DNA of 64,000 nt from Psychrobacter sp. 1044 (GCF_904846525.1 NZ_CAJHAZ010000010.1:96937-160936), one strand, 5' to 3'; shown: positions 10,096-18,645, counted from the first letter of the stretch. Notes: a model not told the origin generated them from the sequence alone. Numbers and translations: made by a program.

Positions 10096-10845
10096 ATGAC
10101 GACACACAATATGTTAATCGCCCCTGATTTTTCTCCTGAGCGTTTTGCAGGCTGGCACATGCTTAATATTTTGATTCAAAAACGTGCCAACCTAAATATG
10201 CATCTGAACATACCTACCTCACATGCTGAACAAGAGAAAATCATTGAGGCAGGTGACATTCAAGTTATCTATGCCAACCCATTTGATGCAGCTACTTTGA
10301 TCCGTGAACAAGGCTATCGCGCTGTTGCACGCCCTATCGGCAAATCGGATGAGATGGTCATTGCTGCTGCGGCAAACAGTGATATCAAGCGCTTAGAAGA
10401 CATTAAAGCGGGTGCGACCGTAGCAATGGCAGACAACCGTGATGTTAAGCTGATTGGCTTACGCTTGCTAGAAGCTGTGGATATAGAAGAGTCTGATCTT
10501 AACTGGGATATCACTGAGACTTATCAGGCAGCTGCCCGTAAAGTCATCAAAGGTGATGCTCAAGCGGCTTTCTTCTTGGCAGAGATTTTTCATAGCTTTT
10601 CACGCTTGACCAAAACTCAGCTGTCAGTGCTAATCGAAAGTGATTTGGCAGATATTAGCCATGTATTACTGATTAAAGATGGCTTTCCTGATACAGAAAT
10701 ATTCATGAATGCGATCCTGAACTTGCATAATGATGACGATGGTAAAGAAGCATTGGCTGAACTTGGCATGCCTCAAGGTTTTGAAGCCATGGACGAAGAA
10801 GATGCTGAATTTATGATAGATTTGATGCAAACTTTACTTGATTAA
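10096..10845 (+). CDS. Leaderless PhnD-like substrate-binding-fold protein
   Basis: A 249-residue protein resembling the phosphate/phosphonate (PhnD/TauA-like) periplasmic binding fold: a YANPFDAATLIREQGY segment and a later hinge region around ALIKGDAQAAFF-type sequence (here VIKGDAQAAFFLAEIF). Unlike transport binding proteins it has no signal peptide or lipobox and begins directly with a beta strand (MLIAPDFSPERF), so it should be cytoplasmic. No ABC permease or ATPase is nearby. The C-terminus is unusually acidic. The start is 3 bp after the PAS gene stop, which argues for a ligand-sensing partner of the PAS protein rather than a transport component. Substrate unknown. Confidence 0.7.
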   Translation: MTTHNMLIAPDFSPERFAGWHMLNILIQKRANLNMHLNIPTSHAEQEKIIEAGDIQVIYANPFDAATLIREQGYRAVARPIGKSDEMVIAAAANSDIKRLEDIKAGATVAMADNRDVKLIGLRLLEAVDIEESDLNWDITETYQAAARKVIKGDAQAAFFLAEIFHSFSRLTKTQLSVLIESDLADISHVLLIKDGFPDTEIFMNAILNLHNDDDGKEALAELGMPQGFEAMDEEDAEFMIDLMQTLLD

Positions 10846-10941
10846 TTATTACTTATTAATTGGCACGTTGCACCGTTTCGCTTAGTGAAGTCATAGCCTA
10901 TTGTCACTCAATAGTGGCTATATCATTTTGACCATACGATA

Positions 10942-10978
10942 TTAGCCATAAGCTGTTAGCCATAAGCTGTTAGCCATA
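10942..10978. repeat. 14-bp tandem repeat, about 2.6 copies
   Basis: Unit ttagccataagctg at 10942-10955 and 10956-10969, with a partial third copy to 10978. It lies between the binding-protein gene and the next gene, 31 bp before the latter's ATG. Confidence 0.9.
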
Positions 10979-11009
10979 TAATAGACACTATGACTTAAAG
11001 GACACTATT

Positions 11010-11627
11010 ATGTCTGATTTAGACCTTATCAAAGAAAATGAGATGGAGGCGCGCCGAGTATTTCGTTTATATTCGCGTAAAGTGTTTTTGGCACCCAATA
11101 ACCGTCATTTTCATGAACAACGTATCAATGCCGCATTACTTTTGACCGAAAAAGAGCCGCTGCAAGGTGCCGTCGCAGACTTCTTTTATGGCTGTTGGTA
11201 TGACATTCCTTACGATGTAAATAACCTGTTTACGCGTATTAAAGATCGCTTGTACCCTCATGTCCAGCAAGGGTTTCGCGACTGTATTAGTAAGAAGCGA
11301 TATATTCAACGCAATAGTATGCTGGCGACTCGCTGGAGTGTCCTGATATCGCCGTCTCTCAATGAGCAAAAACAGCGATTGCTTATCAGTAGCGATGACG
11401 CCAAAGAAATATCCAAAGACATCACCGCTGAGCTCATGCAGGCGCGTGAAGATAAGGATTGGGGCACGATTGAGCAGATCGAAAACGAATTCTTTGCTCA
11501 CTGTATTGCTCGCAATGATCGACTTGCCTTCTCGTTAGTATGGTTTCGCTTGGGTAAAAGCGACTGGCAGTTCGATGAGCGCTGGAACAACTGTCAACAG
11601 CATCTTGATCAGACCATCAAGACCTAA
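11010..11627 (+). CDS. Conserved-looking hypothetical protein, 205 aa
   Basis: I do not recognise this protein. It is soluble, basic, helix-rich, with no signal peptide or membrane segment; an aromatic central stretch (VADFFYGCWYDIPYDV, residues about 56-71) and Trp residues near the C-terminus suggest a folded globular domain. The ATG is preceded by AAAGGA with ideal spacing, and codon use resembles its neighbours, so it is a real gene. It is 164 bp downstream of the PhnD-like gene and 29 bp upstream of another unrecognised gene, all on the same strand. It could be a further part of the roadblock/PAS cluster or a separate two-gene unit. Confidence 0.75.
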   Translation: MSDLDLIKENEMEARRVFRLYSRKVFLAPNNRHFHEQRINAALLLTEKEPLQGAVADFFYGCWYDIPYDVNNLFTRIKDRLYPHVQQGFRDCISKKRYIQRNSMLATRWSVLISPSLNEQKQRLLISSDDAKEISKDITAELMQAREDKDWGTIEQIENEFFAHCIARNDRLAFSLVWFRLGKSDWQFDERWNNCQQHLDQTIKT

Positions 11628-11656
11628 TTTATCGCCGATTTAACCCTTTCATCACA

Positions 11657-12283
11657 ATGGTAGCCGCTATGTCCTCTTACTTAAATGCTGATAAAACGTA
11701 TCTAACCCTCACTCCAGCCGGTATTTTTGAGGCATTTTCACAAAGTGAGCCCACTGATGAACAGCTGTCATTACAAGACTTAATGTCCTATGGGCAGACA
11801 TTGCTCGCCGCTGATTGGCTTGAACGTTATTCTGACGAATGGCTACAGAGCTTTATAGAACATGGCTGGATTGAAAAGCTATCTTTGTTTTTACCCGCAC
11901 CCAATCTGCCGTTAGACCAGTTTTTACCGTATGTGGTTGCCAGCTTATCTGGTAAACGCCGTGCCGCTATTGGCTCTGATGAAGGGTTTTGCCTAGCACG
12001 AATCGGTTACAGCCAAGAAGAAGCGGACATGCTAAGTGTTGCAGCTGCTGACTTTTCAGGTTTTATGATTCGCCAAAAACAACGCGGCTGGGCGGTTGAA
12101 AGCCAAGCCATCTCGTTTTTTCAACAAGTTGACTTATTGATTCCTGAGACCAGCTTTGTGTTCTTATGGATTGACGGTTCAGGTTACGCCCTCATCATCG
12201 ATGGCGAGCCTTTAACTAATAGCCGCGCCTTTGTTGAGATGGTATGGGCATTGAAAACGTCGGGCTTAAGATTTCTTAGCTAA
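11657..12283 (+). CDS. Hypothetical protein, 208 aa
   Basis: Not recognised. Soluble, acidic, with a mixed alpha/beta pattern and many Trp and Phe residues. The first ATG (11657) and a second in-frame ATG at 11669 are both possible starts; neither has a clear Shine-Dalgarno, and translation may be coupled to the gene 29 bp upstream. The C-terminal half has alternating hydrophobic strands (FVFLWIDGSGYALIIDGEPL) which could be a sensor-type sheet. It ends the plus-strand set that begins with the roadblock gene and is followed by a terminator 240 bp later. Confidence 0.7.
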   Translation: MVAAMSSYLNADKTYLTLTPAGIFEAFSQSEPTDEQLSLQDLMSYGQTLLAADWLERYSDEWLQSFIEHGWIEKLSLFLPAPNLPLDQFLPYVVASLSGKRRAAIGSDEGFCLARIGYSQEEADMLSVAAADFSGFMIRQKQRGWAVESQAISFFQQVDLLIPETSFVFLWIDGSGYALIIDGEPLTNSRAFVEMVWALKTSGLRFLS

Positions 12284-12525
12284 TTCAACCAAACCACTTG
12301 ATATACCATTAAATATCAATATGACACGCTGCTGACCAGTGCGCTTATATCAAACTAAGCGCACTTCTTTCAATCTCTCACATCTGCTTTACTTTCAATA
12401 TCTTTTTTTCTTTCATCTTCTGCTGTAGCCGATTTAATACGATTTGTATACAAGGATAAGGTATTACAAATTGCACTTAGGCTTTACGCATGGTTAAGAT
12501 GTCATATTCAAATAAATTATGAAAT

Positions 12526-12558
12526 AAAAAAAAGACGCTGTAAATAGCGTCTTTTTTG
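12526..12558. terminator. Bidirectional intrinsic terminator
   Basis: A-run, GACGCT, 6-base loop, AGCGTC, T-run. It is placed to stop the plus-strand hypothetical genes and, from the other side, the minus-strand HdeD-like gene. Confidence 0.85.
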
Positions 12559-12564
12559 TTTATT

Positions 12565-12678
12565 GCTATAGTCAAGGAATTTTAGAATCGCTACAAGGCG
12601 ACCGACCGCAGATAGTACACTGAGTACATCTAGAGCGGGTAACACCGTAGCGGTTTAAAAATGCTCTGACTATATAGC
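12565..12678. repeat. 114-bp intergenic element with inverted ends
   Basis: The left end GCTATAGTCA and the reverse complement of the right end GCTATATAGTCA match apart from a 2-base insertion, and the inner flanks (attttagaa / attttt aaa) also resemble each other inversely. The middle is GC-richer than the surrounding spacer (gcgaccgaccgcag, agagcgggtaaca). It encodes no ORF. This has the look of a dispersed MITE- or REP-like element placed just behind the HdeD-like gene; only one copy is visible in this window. Confidence 0.5.
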
Positions 12679-12683
12679 TAAAC

Positions 12684-13205
12684 TTATATATTGCGCACCA
12701 CAATTGATTGTATACGTGAATACATAATTAATGATATGCCGTTAGATATCAACTCGACGGCTAACAGTATGCCAAGAATATACGTCGCTGACTGCGGATA
12801 ACTGGTAAATATCATGATAGCCAATATAATCGAGAGCAGACCTGAGAGTAATATTGGGACAAAAGCCACTGTCCGACGTAGACCGAAAGCAACAACAACT
12901 CTGACTATACCTGTTGCCATAAATAAAATAGCAATTACCATGGTCAAGGTTAATATGCCTTGCAACGGATCTTGTAATAATTCAATACCAATCAATACAC
13001 CAAGTACACCGCCGATGGCAGCCAGCACTTTTCCAGTAGTACTATGTGCTCGGAACAAGGCAATAAACTGTAAAACACCCACTAAAAGGAAGATAAAACC
13101 TGCTAACTGCTCAGCGGCCAAAGTGGCGCTAAGAGGATTAAAAAATGCAAAGATACCGCCAAGAATACTAATGATGCCAATGACTAACCATAATGTACGA
13201 TTCAT
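12684..13205 (-). CDS. HdeD-family (DUF308) membrane protein
   Basis: A 173-residue inner-membrane protein with six hydrophobic segments arranged as three hairpins, the standard layout of the HdeD/DUF308 family. Signatures include GIISILGGIFAFFNPLSA at the N-terminus and the repeated LLVGVLQFIALF and MATGIVRVVVAFGLR segments. HdeD contributes to acid resistance at high cell density in Escherichia coli; the role in other bacteria is not established. ATG preceded by AAGG. Stand-alone gene. Confidence 0.88.
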   Translation of the reverse strand: MNRTLWLVIGIISILGGIFAFFNPLSATLAAEQLAGFIFLLVGVLQFIALFRAHSTTGKVLAAIGGVLGVLIGIELLQDPLQGILTLTMVIAILFMATGIVRVVVAFGLRRTVAFVPILLSGLLSIILAIMIFTSYPQSATYILGILLAVELISNGISLIMYSRIQSIVVRNI

Positions 13206-13330
13206 AAGACGACCTTATTTTACATTTAATAGAAAATAAATTATATCGCAAACCTTACCTTATGTTGTATAACGGTAGTAATATCTTCGAGTAGTCCTGT
13301 TAATATCAGAGTGTGGGCATTGATTTGTGG

Positions 13331-13906
13331 TCACAAGCCTGCTAACTGATTGTTCCACTGTTGCCGCGTCATGTTATAAAGTACATGCTCAGCCAGCCGA
13401 TGGTTAGGGTCAAGGGCTGGATGATAGAAGTTGGAGCGGGTATTCATCATGCCAAGGCGCTCCATAACCAATTGCGAGCGCTTATTGATAACCGCTGTGA
13501 ATGACACAACCTCATCGAGCGACAGCTCAGTAAAAGCGAAATTCAGCGCCGCACGTGCCGCCTCGGTAGCATAACCCTGTCCCCAATAATCTTTATGTAG
13601 TCGCCATGCAATCTCGACAGCAGGGGCAAAAGACATATCTGCGTGAGTATCATTCAAGCCAACAAAACCGATAAAATCATCATATGTTTTGGTGCTATTT
13701 TTTAAACATACTGCCCAAAGTCCCCAGCCTTGATTAGCGATAAGCTGCTGGCATTTACTAGCGATGATGTCACTTACTTTAGGCGTTAATAACTTGGGGA
13801 AATACTTCATTACCTTAGGATCAGCATTTATTTCAGCAAAAACAGCAAAGTCACTTGCTTGCCATTGCCTAAGGTAAAGACGTTCTGTTTCTATCACATT
13901 TATCAT
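13331..13906 (-). CDS. GNAT-family N-acetyltransferase (RimJ/RimL type)
   Basis: A 191-residue acetyltransferase of the RimJ/RimL-like branch. It starts with the typical MINVIETERLYLRQW strand; I use the ATG at 13906 because the earlier candidate at 13915 is a GTG. The acetyl-CoA-binding loop is visible as DYWGQGYATEAARA (Q/R-x-x-G-x-A/G form), followed by VVSFTAVINKRSQLVMERLGM typical of motif B in two pieces. It should use acetyl-CoA to modify an amino group; the substrate cannot be predicted. Lies 31 bp after the MobA-like gene on the same strand, so it may be the last gene of that unit. Confidence 0.9.
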   Translation of the reverse strand: MINVIETERLYLRQWQASDFAVFAEINADPKVMKYFPKLLTPKVSDIIASKCQQLIANQGWGLWAVCLKNSTKTYDDFIGFVGLNDTHADMSFAPAVEIAWRLHKDYWGQGYATEAARAALNFAFTELSLDEVVSFTAVINKRSQLVMERLGMMNTRSNFYHPALDPNHRLAEHVLYNMTRQQWNNQLAGL

Positions 13907-13937
13907 TTTTATCACTTATGGATTGACACTGTTGATA

Positions 13938-14678
13938 CTATTTATCCAGCCAGCCTTGTTGCTTGGCATGAGCAAGTTGCTCAGGAGTATCGATATCATA
14001 GCTCAGTTGATTACTAACAACGGTACTTATCTGACTGGGCGGCAAACCTCTAATTAAATAACGCAGCCCTTTATCGCCTACCAGCAATGCTTGCCACTCT
14101 CTGAGTAAATCAGAATCAATCGTTAAAGGTAGTCCGATAATATTTTGCTTTAATGCAGTGGCAGCAGACGTTTCATTTAAATTCATATTATTTGAATGCT
14201 GCCAGCTACCATAAGTACTTGCCACTACAGACCGCTTATCTGCCAGCAGTTTTGCCAAATGCTGCTCATCGAGTAAAACTTGATCAACACCCATAATGAC
14301 GACGCGCTCGATTAATGAGCTTGTTAACTGCGTGACCGCCTCAATAGCCAAATTCAAACTATACGCCATACCTATTTCAGGCGTGGGATTTACGACCATT
14401 TGAATCATAGAGTACTGAAAAGCCAATTCATTCATCGCACTGGCTATTGATGGTTGATTATCAGGAATGACTATAATAATTGCTTGCGGTTTTGTAGAAA
14501 GTGCGAGTTTGGTCATGAAGCAAATTAAGGGTTCGCCATCTTTACACAGTAACTGTTTTGCTTGACCTAAACGCAGGCTCAGTCCACTGGCCAAAATAAT
14601 GACCACATGGTTTGGTGGCTTTGATAGATTTATTGGCTTTAGTTGCGTAGATGCTAAAATAGATGCGTCGCGGCTCAT
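13938..14678 (-). CDS. MobA/MocA-like nucleotidyltransferase for molybdenum cofactor
   Basis: A 246-residue NTP-transferase of the MobA/MocA family. The N-terminal nucleotide-binding motif is present in a slightly changed form, ILASGLSLRLGQAKQL (usual form LAAGxSxRxGxxK), followed by IIIVIPDNQ and the metal-binding VVIMGVDQVLL, where the usual D-x-P is D-Q. Such proteins attach CMP or GMP to molybdopterin so that hydroxylases receive MCD or MGD cofactor. Its ATG overlaps the TGA of the XdhC gene (ATGA), so the two are translationally coupled and it is most likely the dedicated cofactor-maturation enzyme for the molybdenum hydroxylase encoded next door. Confidence 0.85.
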   Translation of the reverse strand: MSRDASILASTQLKPINLSKPPNHVVIILASGLSLRLGQAKQLLCKDGEPLICFMTKLALSTKPQAIIIVIPDNQPSIASAMNELAFQYSMIQMVVNPTPEIGMAYSLNLAIEAVTQLTSSLIERVVIMGVDQVLLDEQHLAKLLADKRSVVASTYGSWQHSNNMNLNETSAATALKQNIIGLPLTIDSDLLREWQALLVGDKGLRYLIRGLPPSQISTVVSNQLSYDIDTPEQLAHAKQQGWLDK

Positions 14679-16057
14679 GATAAATTTATCGCGGCACGAG
14701 CACTTGTCGCAGTCGTCTCTATAGAATCAATATGCGTAGAAAACAGCGTTGTAAAGTTAGTATTTGAAAGATGAGTGTCTGAGTTTTCTGCTGATAGGTT
14801 TTGATTGTGCACGACCGCATTGACTTGTGCCATGATACCCAGTGCTAAGGCTTCAGGTCCATCTCCGCCCAGCTTATAACCAATCGGATAATGCAGTTTT
14901 TTGATACCTAGGTTTAAACTGGCAGGATTTGTAAGCTTTGTACTAATTTCTTCGATTAAGCGCTCGGTACGGTAGCGTGGTCCTAGTTGTCCAAGATATT
15001 TATAGTGATTAGCATGCTCTAATAATACGCCAAGGCGAGCACGGTCTTGGCTGAGACTATGCGACATCAAAGCAACGGCGGTATTTTTACTTAGTTTTAG
15101 TAAAGTGTCACTATCATCTAACGCCAGTACCATCACTCTATCTGCCTGAGGAAAACGCCGCTGCGTGGCATATTGCACTCGACTGTCTACCACTGTCACA
15201 TGCCAATCTTGTAGCTTTGCCATCGTAACTAGCGGCATCACATCATTGCCAGCACCACAAATCAGCAAACGTATCTGTGGTTCCAGTCTTTGTACAAACC
15301 ACTCTGTGGTACCGTCTTCGCCATCCACTTTAATATATTTAGCACTATTATCAAATATTTGATATTTCGCTAATACGTCAACAGCATGGATAACTGTGCT
15401 TGAAGCATTAGATACCACTTTACCTGAATTATTAGCGTCGATAGCGGTGAGTTTTCCTAACTTGATATAATTGTCTAGGTTAAGACGCAAACCAATTTGA
15501 AGTTCAGAGTTTGGATTATTTTGGTTATTAAAATGGATTGTAGAGCGAATTAAAGTTGCTACCGTTACTGGCTGCTGAGACTGACGAACCTGACTGATGA
15601 CATTTAACAAAGGCATTGCCGTTGCCAACCGTTCAAACAACACGTGTACGCGCCCATTACAGCCTAATCCAAAATTCAATTCGTCCGAGTCAATATCTTG
15701 TTCATCGTATTTATTATCTATGCCTTTAATATCACTACCTCTATCAAAGTCAAAATCATCTTCTGATATGCTCGCTGGCACATTACCATTTTCAGCATAT
15801 TCGATGTCGTCACCCGTTTGGTAAACTTGCACGTTTGCACCATCACGCGTGAGCCAGAAAGCACGTTTGATAATATGTGGCTCCAAGCAGCCGCCGCTAA
15901 TCATCCCGACCGAACGACCATCTTCACAGATGAGCATCATCGCGCCTGCGAGGCGATAGGCTGACCCTTCGGTACGCACGACGGTTGCTAGTACAGCGTC
16001 AACCTGTTGTTGCTGAGCCTCGCGTGCCAGCTTAAGAATATCAGCAATTTGATTCAT
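14675..16057 (-). CDS. XdhC-family molybdenum cofactor insertion protein with acidic insert
   Basis: Started at the ATG at 16057, which follows AGAGG; the frame is open further upstream but that part lacks a ribosome-binding site and looks non-coding. The 460-residue product has the N-terminal XdhC CoxI domain (GSAYRLAGAMML, ISGGCLEPHI) and the C-terminal Rossmann domain (LICGAGNDVMPL and VVDSR, then LGQLGPRYRTERL). XdhC proteins bind Moco, protect it and help sulfurate and insert it into xanthine dehydrogenase-like enzymes. The family is usually 250-380 residues; here residues about 78-123 form a strongly Asp/Glu-rich insert just before the conserved GLGCNGRVHV, and the middle region is also expanded. 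An intrinsic terminator separates it from the oxidoreductase operon. Confidence 0.9.
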   Translation of the reverse strand: MNQIADILKLAREAQQQQVDAVLATVVRTEGSAYRLAGAMMLICEDGRSVGMISGGCLEPHIIKRAFWLTRDGANVQVYQTGDDIEYAENGNVPASISEDDFDFDRGSDIKGIDNKYDEQDIDSDELNFGLGCNGRVHVLFERLATAMPLLNVISQVRQSQQPVTVATLIRSTIHFNNQNNPNSELQIGLRLNLDNYIKLGKLTAIDANNSGKVVSNASSTVIHAVDVLAKYQIFDNSAKYIKVDGEDGTTEWFVQRLEPQIRLLICGAGNDVMPLVTMAKLQDWHVTVVDSRVQYATQRRFPQADRVMVLALDDSDTLLKLSKNTAVALMSHSLSQDRARLGVLLEHANHYKYLGQLGPRYRTERLIEEISTKLTNPASLNLGIKKLHYPIGYKLGGDGPEALALGIMAQVNAVVHNQNLSAENSDTHLSNTNFTTLFSTHIDSIETTATSARAAINLS

Positions 16058-16124
16058 AACGCCTCTTATATACTCTCTATCATTGATGTCTATATACGGT
16101 CTATATCCATCATAGCCCACTTAT

Positions 16125-16157
16125 AAAACCCGCTAACGACTACAATTAGCGGGTTTA
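16125..16157 (-). terminator. Terminator after the molybdenum hydroxylase operon
   Basis: Minus-strand hairpin AAACCCGCTAA / TTAGCGGGTTT followed by a short T-run, located 27 bp past the end of the large-subunit gene and before xdhC, suggesting xdhC-mobA expression is at least partly separate. Confidence 0.75.
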
Positions 16158-16183
16158 TATTGTCCATCTATTTGACTAAAAAC

Positions 16184-18643
16184 CTATTCTGGTAGCTCAT
16201 AAAGTAATTTGTCGAGGGTAATAGGAAAGTCATAAACTCGTACACCCACGGCGTTGTAAACGGCATTAGCAATAGCAGCGGCAGCACCTGCAATCGCCGT
16301 TTCCCCAATACCTTTTATATGCATTGGATTGGTGTACGGATCGTCCTCTTCTACCAAGATAACATCAAGCTGAGGAACATCCGCATTGACTGGGACATGG
16401 TATTCTGCAAGATTATGATTACATAGCCGACCGTCACGCTTATCGTGAATCACCTGCTCCATCAATGCCGAACCAATACCAAATACCATGCCGCCATAGC
16501 ACTGTGAGGTCGCAGTTTTGTGATTGAGGATACGCCCTGCTGCAAAGGCACCAATCATACGTTTAACGCGTATTTCACCAGTCACTCGGTGTACAGCGAC
16601 CTCGGCAAAGTTAGCACCAAATGACGCTTGGCGATGACTTTTTGCATTTTTACCCGGTGCAATTTGACCTTTTGCACTGACTTTTTGGTCATCATATTGA
16701 GCGACAATACCGGCTAATGAATGAGTCTGGAAATTACTAAAGTCATATTCTTTCGATTCAGTTAGTGAGATTCCCGTTATTTCAGCTAATTTATCTTTTA
16801 AATCAGCCACTTTATCTACGATGTTATCGCCCAAACCTGCTACTTTTTCTTTTCCTGCTTCTATAACGGTTTCTACCACTGTTTCTACCAAATTAGCATC
16901 ATGCTCACCTATCTGCTTAATTTGACCGTTATCCAGCTGAATGGTGTCAGGGTATAGACCGACTTTTTCTGCGATCATCTCACGTAGCTGCTGACAAGCA
17001 AGATAAATACTACTGCCTGAACTGGCAGCGCCCATACTGCCCCCTGAGCCTACCGCAGGTGGCAAACTGGTATCACCAAGCTTCATTTCAATATGATCTA
17101 TTGGTAGCCCTAATAAATCTGCAGCAACCTGAGTAAATACGGTATAAGAACCTGTACCGATATCGGTCATGTCTGTCTCGATTACCGCCTTCACGCCCAG
17201 TGCTTTTGAGTTATCTATTTGCAGGGTCGCCCGTGCTTCTGATGGCGCTAAGCTGTTGCCGCGAGCTGCCGCTGCCATACCCATACCCACCCACCAATCA
17301 CCTTCTAAGCGAGTGGCAGGCTTAGCATTGCGTTGATTCCAGCCAAACTGTTCAGCCGCTTGATCGATACAAGCGATAAGCTTACGCGTTGAAAACGGAA
17401 TGTCTTTACTAGGATCTTGCTCAGGCTCATTGCGACGGCGCAGCTCGACAGGGTCTAGGTTGAGTTGCTCTGCCAATTCATCCATCGCACACTCAAGGGC
17501 AATCTGTCCGACTGCTTCGCCAGGGGCACGCATCGAGCCTGACAATACTTGGTTCATGTCTACTTGTTGGTAATTGACTCGGCGATTGTCGCCGCGATAC
17601 AGATAATGCGTAGAGAGCGCTGCTGGCTCAAAAAAGGCTTCTCCTGGCAAATTACTAGAGACCGTCTCATGAATCATGGTGTCAATAATACCGTCTTCAC
17701 TACAGCCAATTGCGATGCGTTGACGCGTGTTTGAGCGTCTAATCGTCGCCTCCATCACTTGCGGGCGCGTCATGGTAATTAACACGGGACGACCCAAGTC
17801 CTTTGCGGCGAGTGCGGCGGCTATCGATTCTGGAGAAATCCCAAGCTTGCTACCAAAACCGCCACCGACATAACGAGCGATTAATTGCACATTATCTGCA
17901 TCCAAATCCAATGCATCCACGATTTGCTTTTTGCACGAGGACAGCATTTGATTAGACGAATACATAATCAGCTTCTCACCTTCCCAGTGAGCAAGCGTTG
18001 CATGAGGCTCCATCGCTGCGCTGTTTTGACTTGGCGTATGATAAAAGCGGTCAAGGGTTACCGCAGCATTTGCGAGGCTTTGTTCTGGATTACCCTTTTC
18101 TGAATTTTTATCCGAACCTTTTTTTTCATTAACGTCATGAACATTTGGTAGCTCTGCCGTAAAGTTCAATGCCGCCTGATTAGTCTCATCTTCATAAGTC
18201 ACTTTGAGCGCTTTTGCACCTTCGGTCGCCGCCTCAAACGTCTCAGCAATGACAACCGCGATCGGCTGACCATGATAAAAAATTTCACTAACGCCTTGCT
18301 TAGGTGATTTGGTTGCACCGCCTTGTTGGGCATTGCGTAAAAAGTGCTCAGGATCGGTCACCACTTTAATAATCTCAGGAACACCCTCTAAAGAGCTGCT
18401 ATCAATTTGCTTAACGCGCCCTTTAGCAATGGTTGCACTCACCAAGACACCATAGGCTTGATTGTCTAAATAAATCTCTGCCGTATAAGGTGCTTGACCA
18501 CTGACTTTTAGTGACCCTTCAACACGGTTGATTGGCTTACCCACCAATTTACTCGCTGTTTTATCAAAAAGTGATTCGACAGGCGCATTCATCATCATTT
18601 TTTTGGTCGGTTCTGCTGGTAATATTGAATCCAATAACGACAT
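16184..18643 (-). CDS. Molybdopterin-binding large subunit of PaoC/XdhB-type oxidoreductase
   Basis: An 819-residue molybdenum-hydroxylase large subunit. Domain order is an N-terminal a/b hammerhead (RVEGSLKVSGQAPYTAEI) and then the Moco-binding domains (YVGGGFGSKLG, MRAPGEAVGQ, GSGGSMGAASSGSS, KGIGETAIAG). The predicted catalytic base is Glu781 in KGIGE. The overall form matches the aldehyde-oxidising PaoC (YagR) type more than classical xanthine dehydrogenase, which would place it in oxidation of aromatic aldehydes or purines. It is about 85 residues longer than PaoC; part of the excess is an amphipathic, repeat-like Glu/Lys/Val helix at residues about 575-625. ATG is preceded by GGGAGC and starts 2 bp after the FAD subunit stop. 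Confidence 0.93.
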   Translation of the reverse strand: MSLLDSILPAEPTKKMMMNAPVESLFDKTASKLVGKPINRVEGSLKVSGQAPYTAEIYLDNQAYGVLVSATIAKGRVKQIDSSSLEGVPEIIKVVTDPEHFLRNAQQGGATKSPKQGVSEIFYHGQPIAVVIAETFEAATEGAKALKVTYEDETNQAALNFTAELPNVHDVNEKKGSDKNSEKGNPEQSLANAAVTLDRFYHTPSQNSAAMEPHATLAHWEGEKLIMYSSNQMLSSCKKQIVDALDLDADNVQLIARYVGGGFGSKLGISPESIAAALAAKDLGRPVLITMTRPQVMEATIRRSNTRQRIAIGCSEDGIIDTMIHETVSSNLPGEAFFEPAALSTHYLYRGDNRRVNYQQVDMNQVLSGSMRAPGEAVGQIALECAMDELAEQLNLDPVELRRRNEPEQDPSKDIPFSTRKLIACIDQAAEQFGWNQRNAKPATRLEGDWWVGMGMAAAARGNSLAPSEARATLQIDNSKALGVKAVIETDMTDIGTGSYTVFTQVAADLLGLPIDHIEMKLGDTSLPPAVGSGGSMGAASSGSSIYLACQQLREMIAEKVGLYPDTIQLDNGQIKQIGEHDANLVETVVETVIEAGKEKVAGLGDNIVDKVADLKDKLAEITGISLTESKEYDFSNFQTHSLAGIVAQYDDQKVSAKGQIAPGKNAKSHRQASFGANFAEVAVHRVTGEIRVKRMIGAFAAGRILNHKTATSQCYGGMVFGIGSALMEQVIHDKRDGRLCNHNLAEYHVPVNADVPQLDVILVEEDDPYTNPMHIKGIGETAIAGAAAAIANAVYNAVGVRVYDFPITLDKLLYELPE

Positions 18644-18645
18644 GA

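Noticed and set aside
12814..13239. 141-codon plus-strand frame opposite the HdeD-like gene
   Set aside because: It is antisense to a clear DUF308 membrane protein; its Thr/Ile/Lys composition mirrors the hydrophobic codons of that gene.
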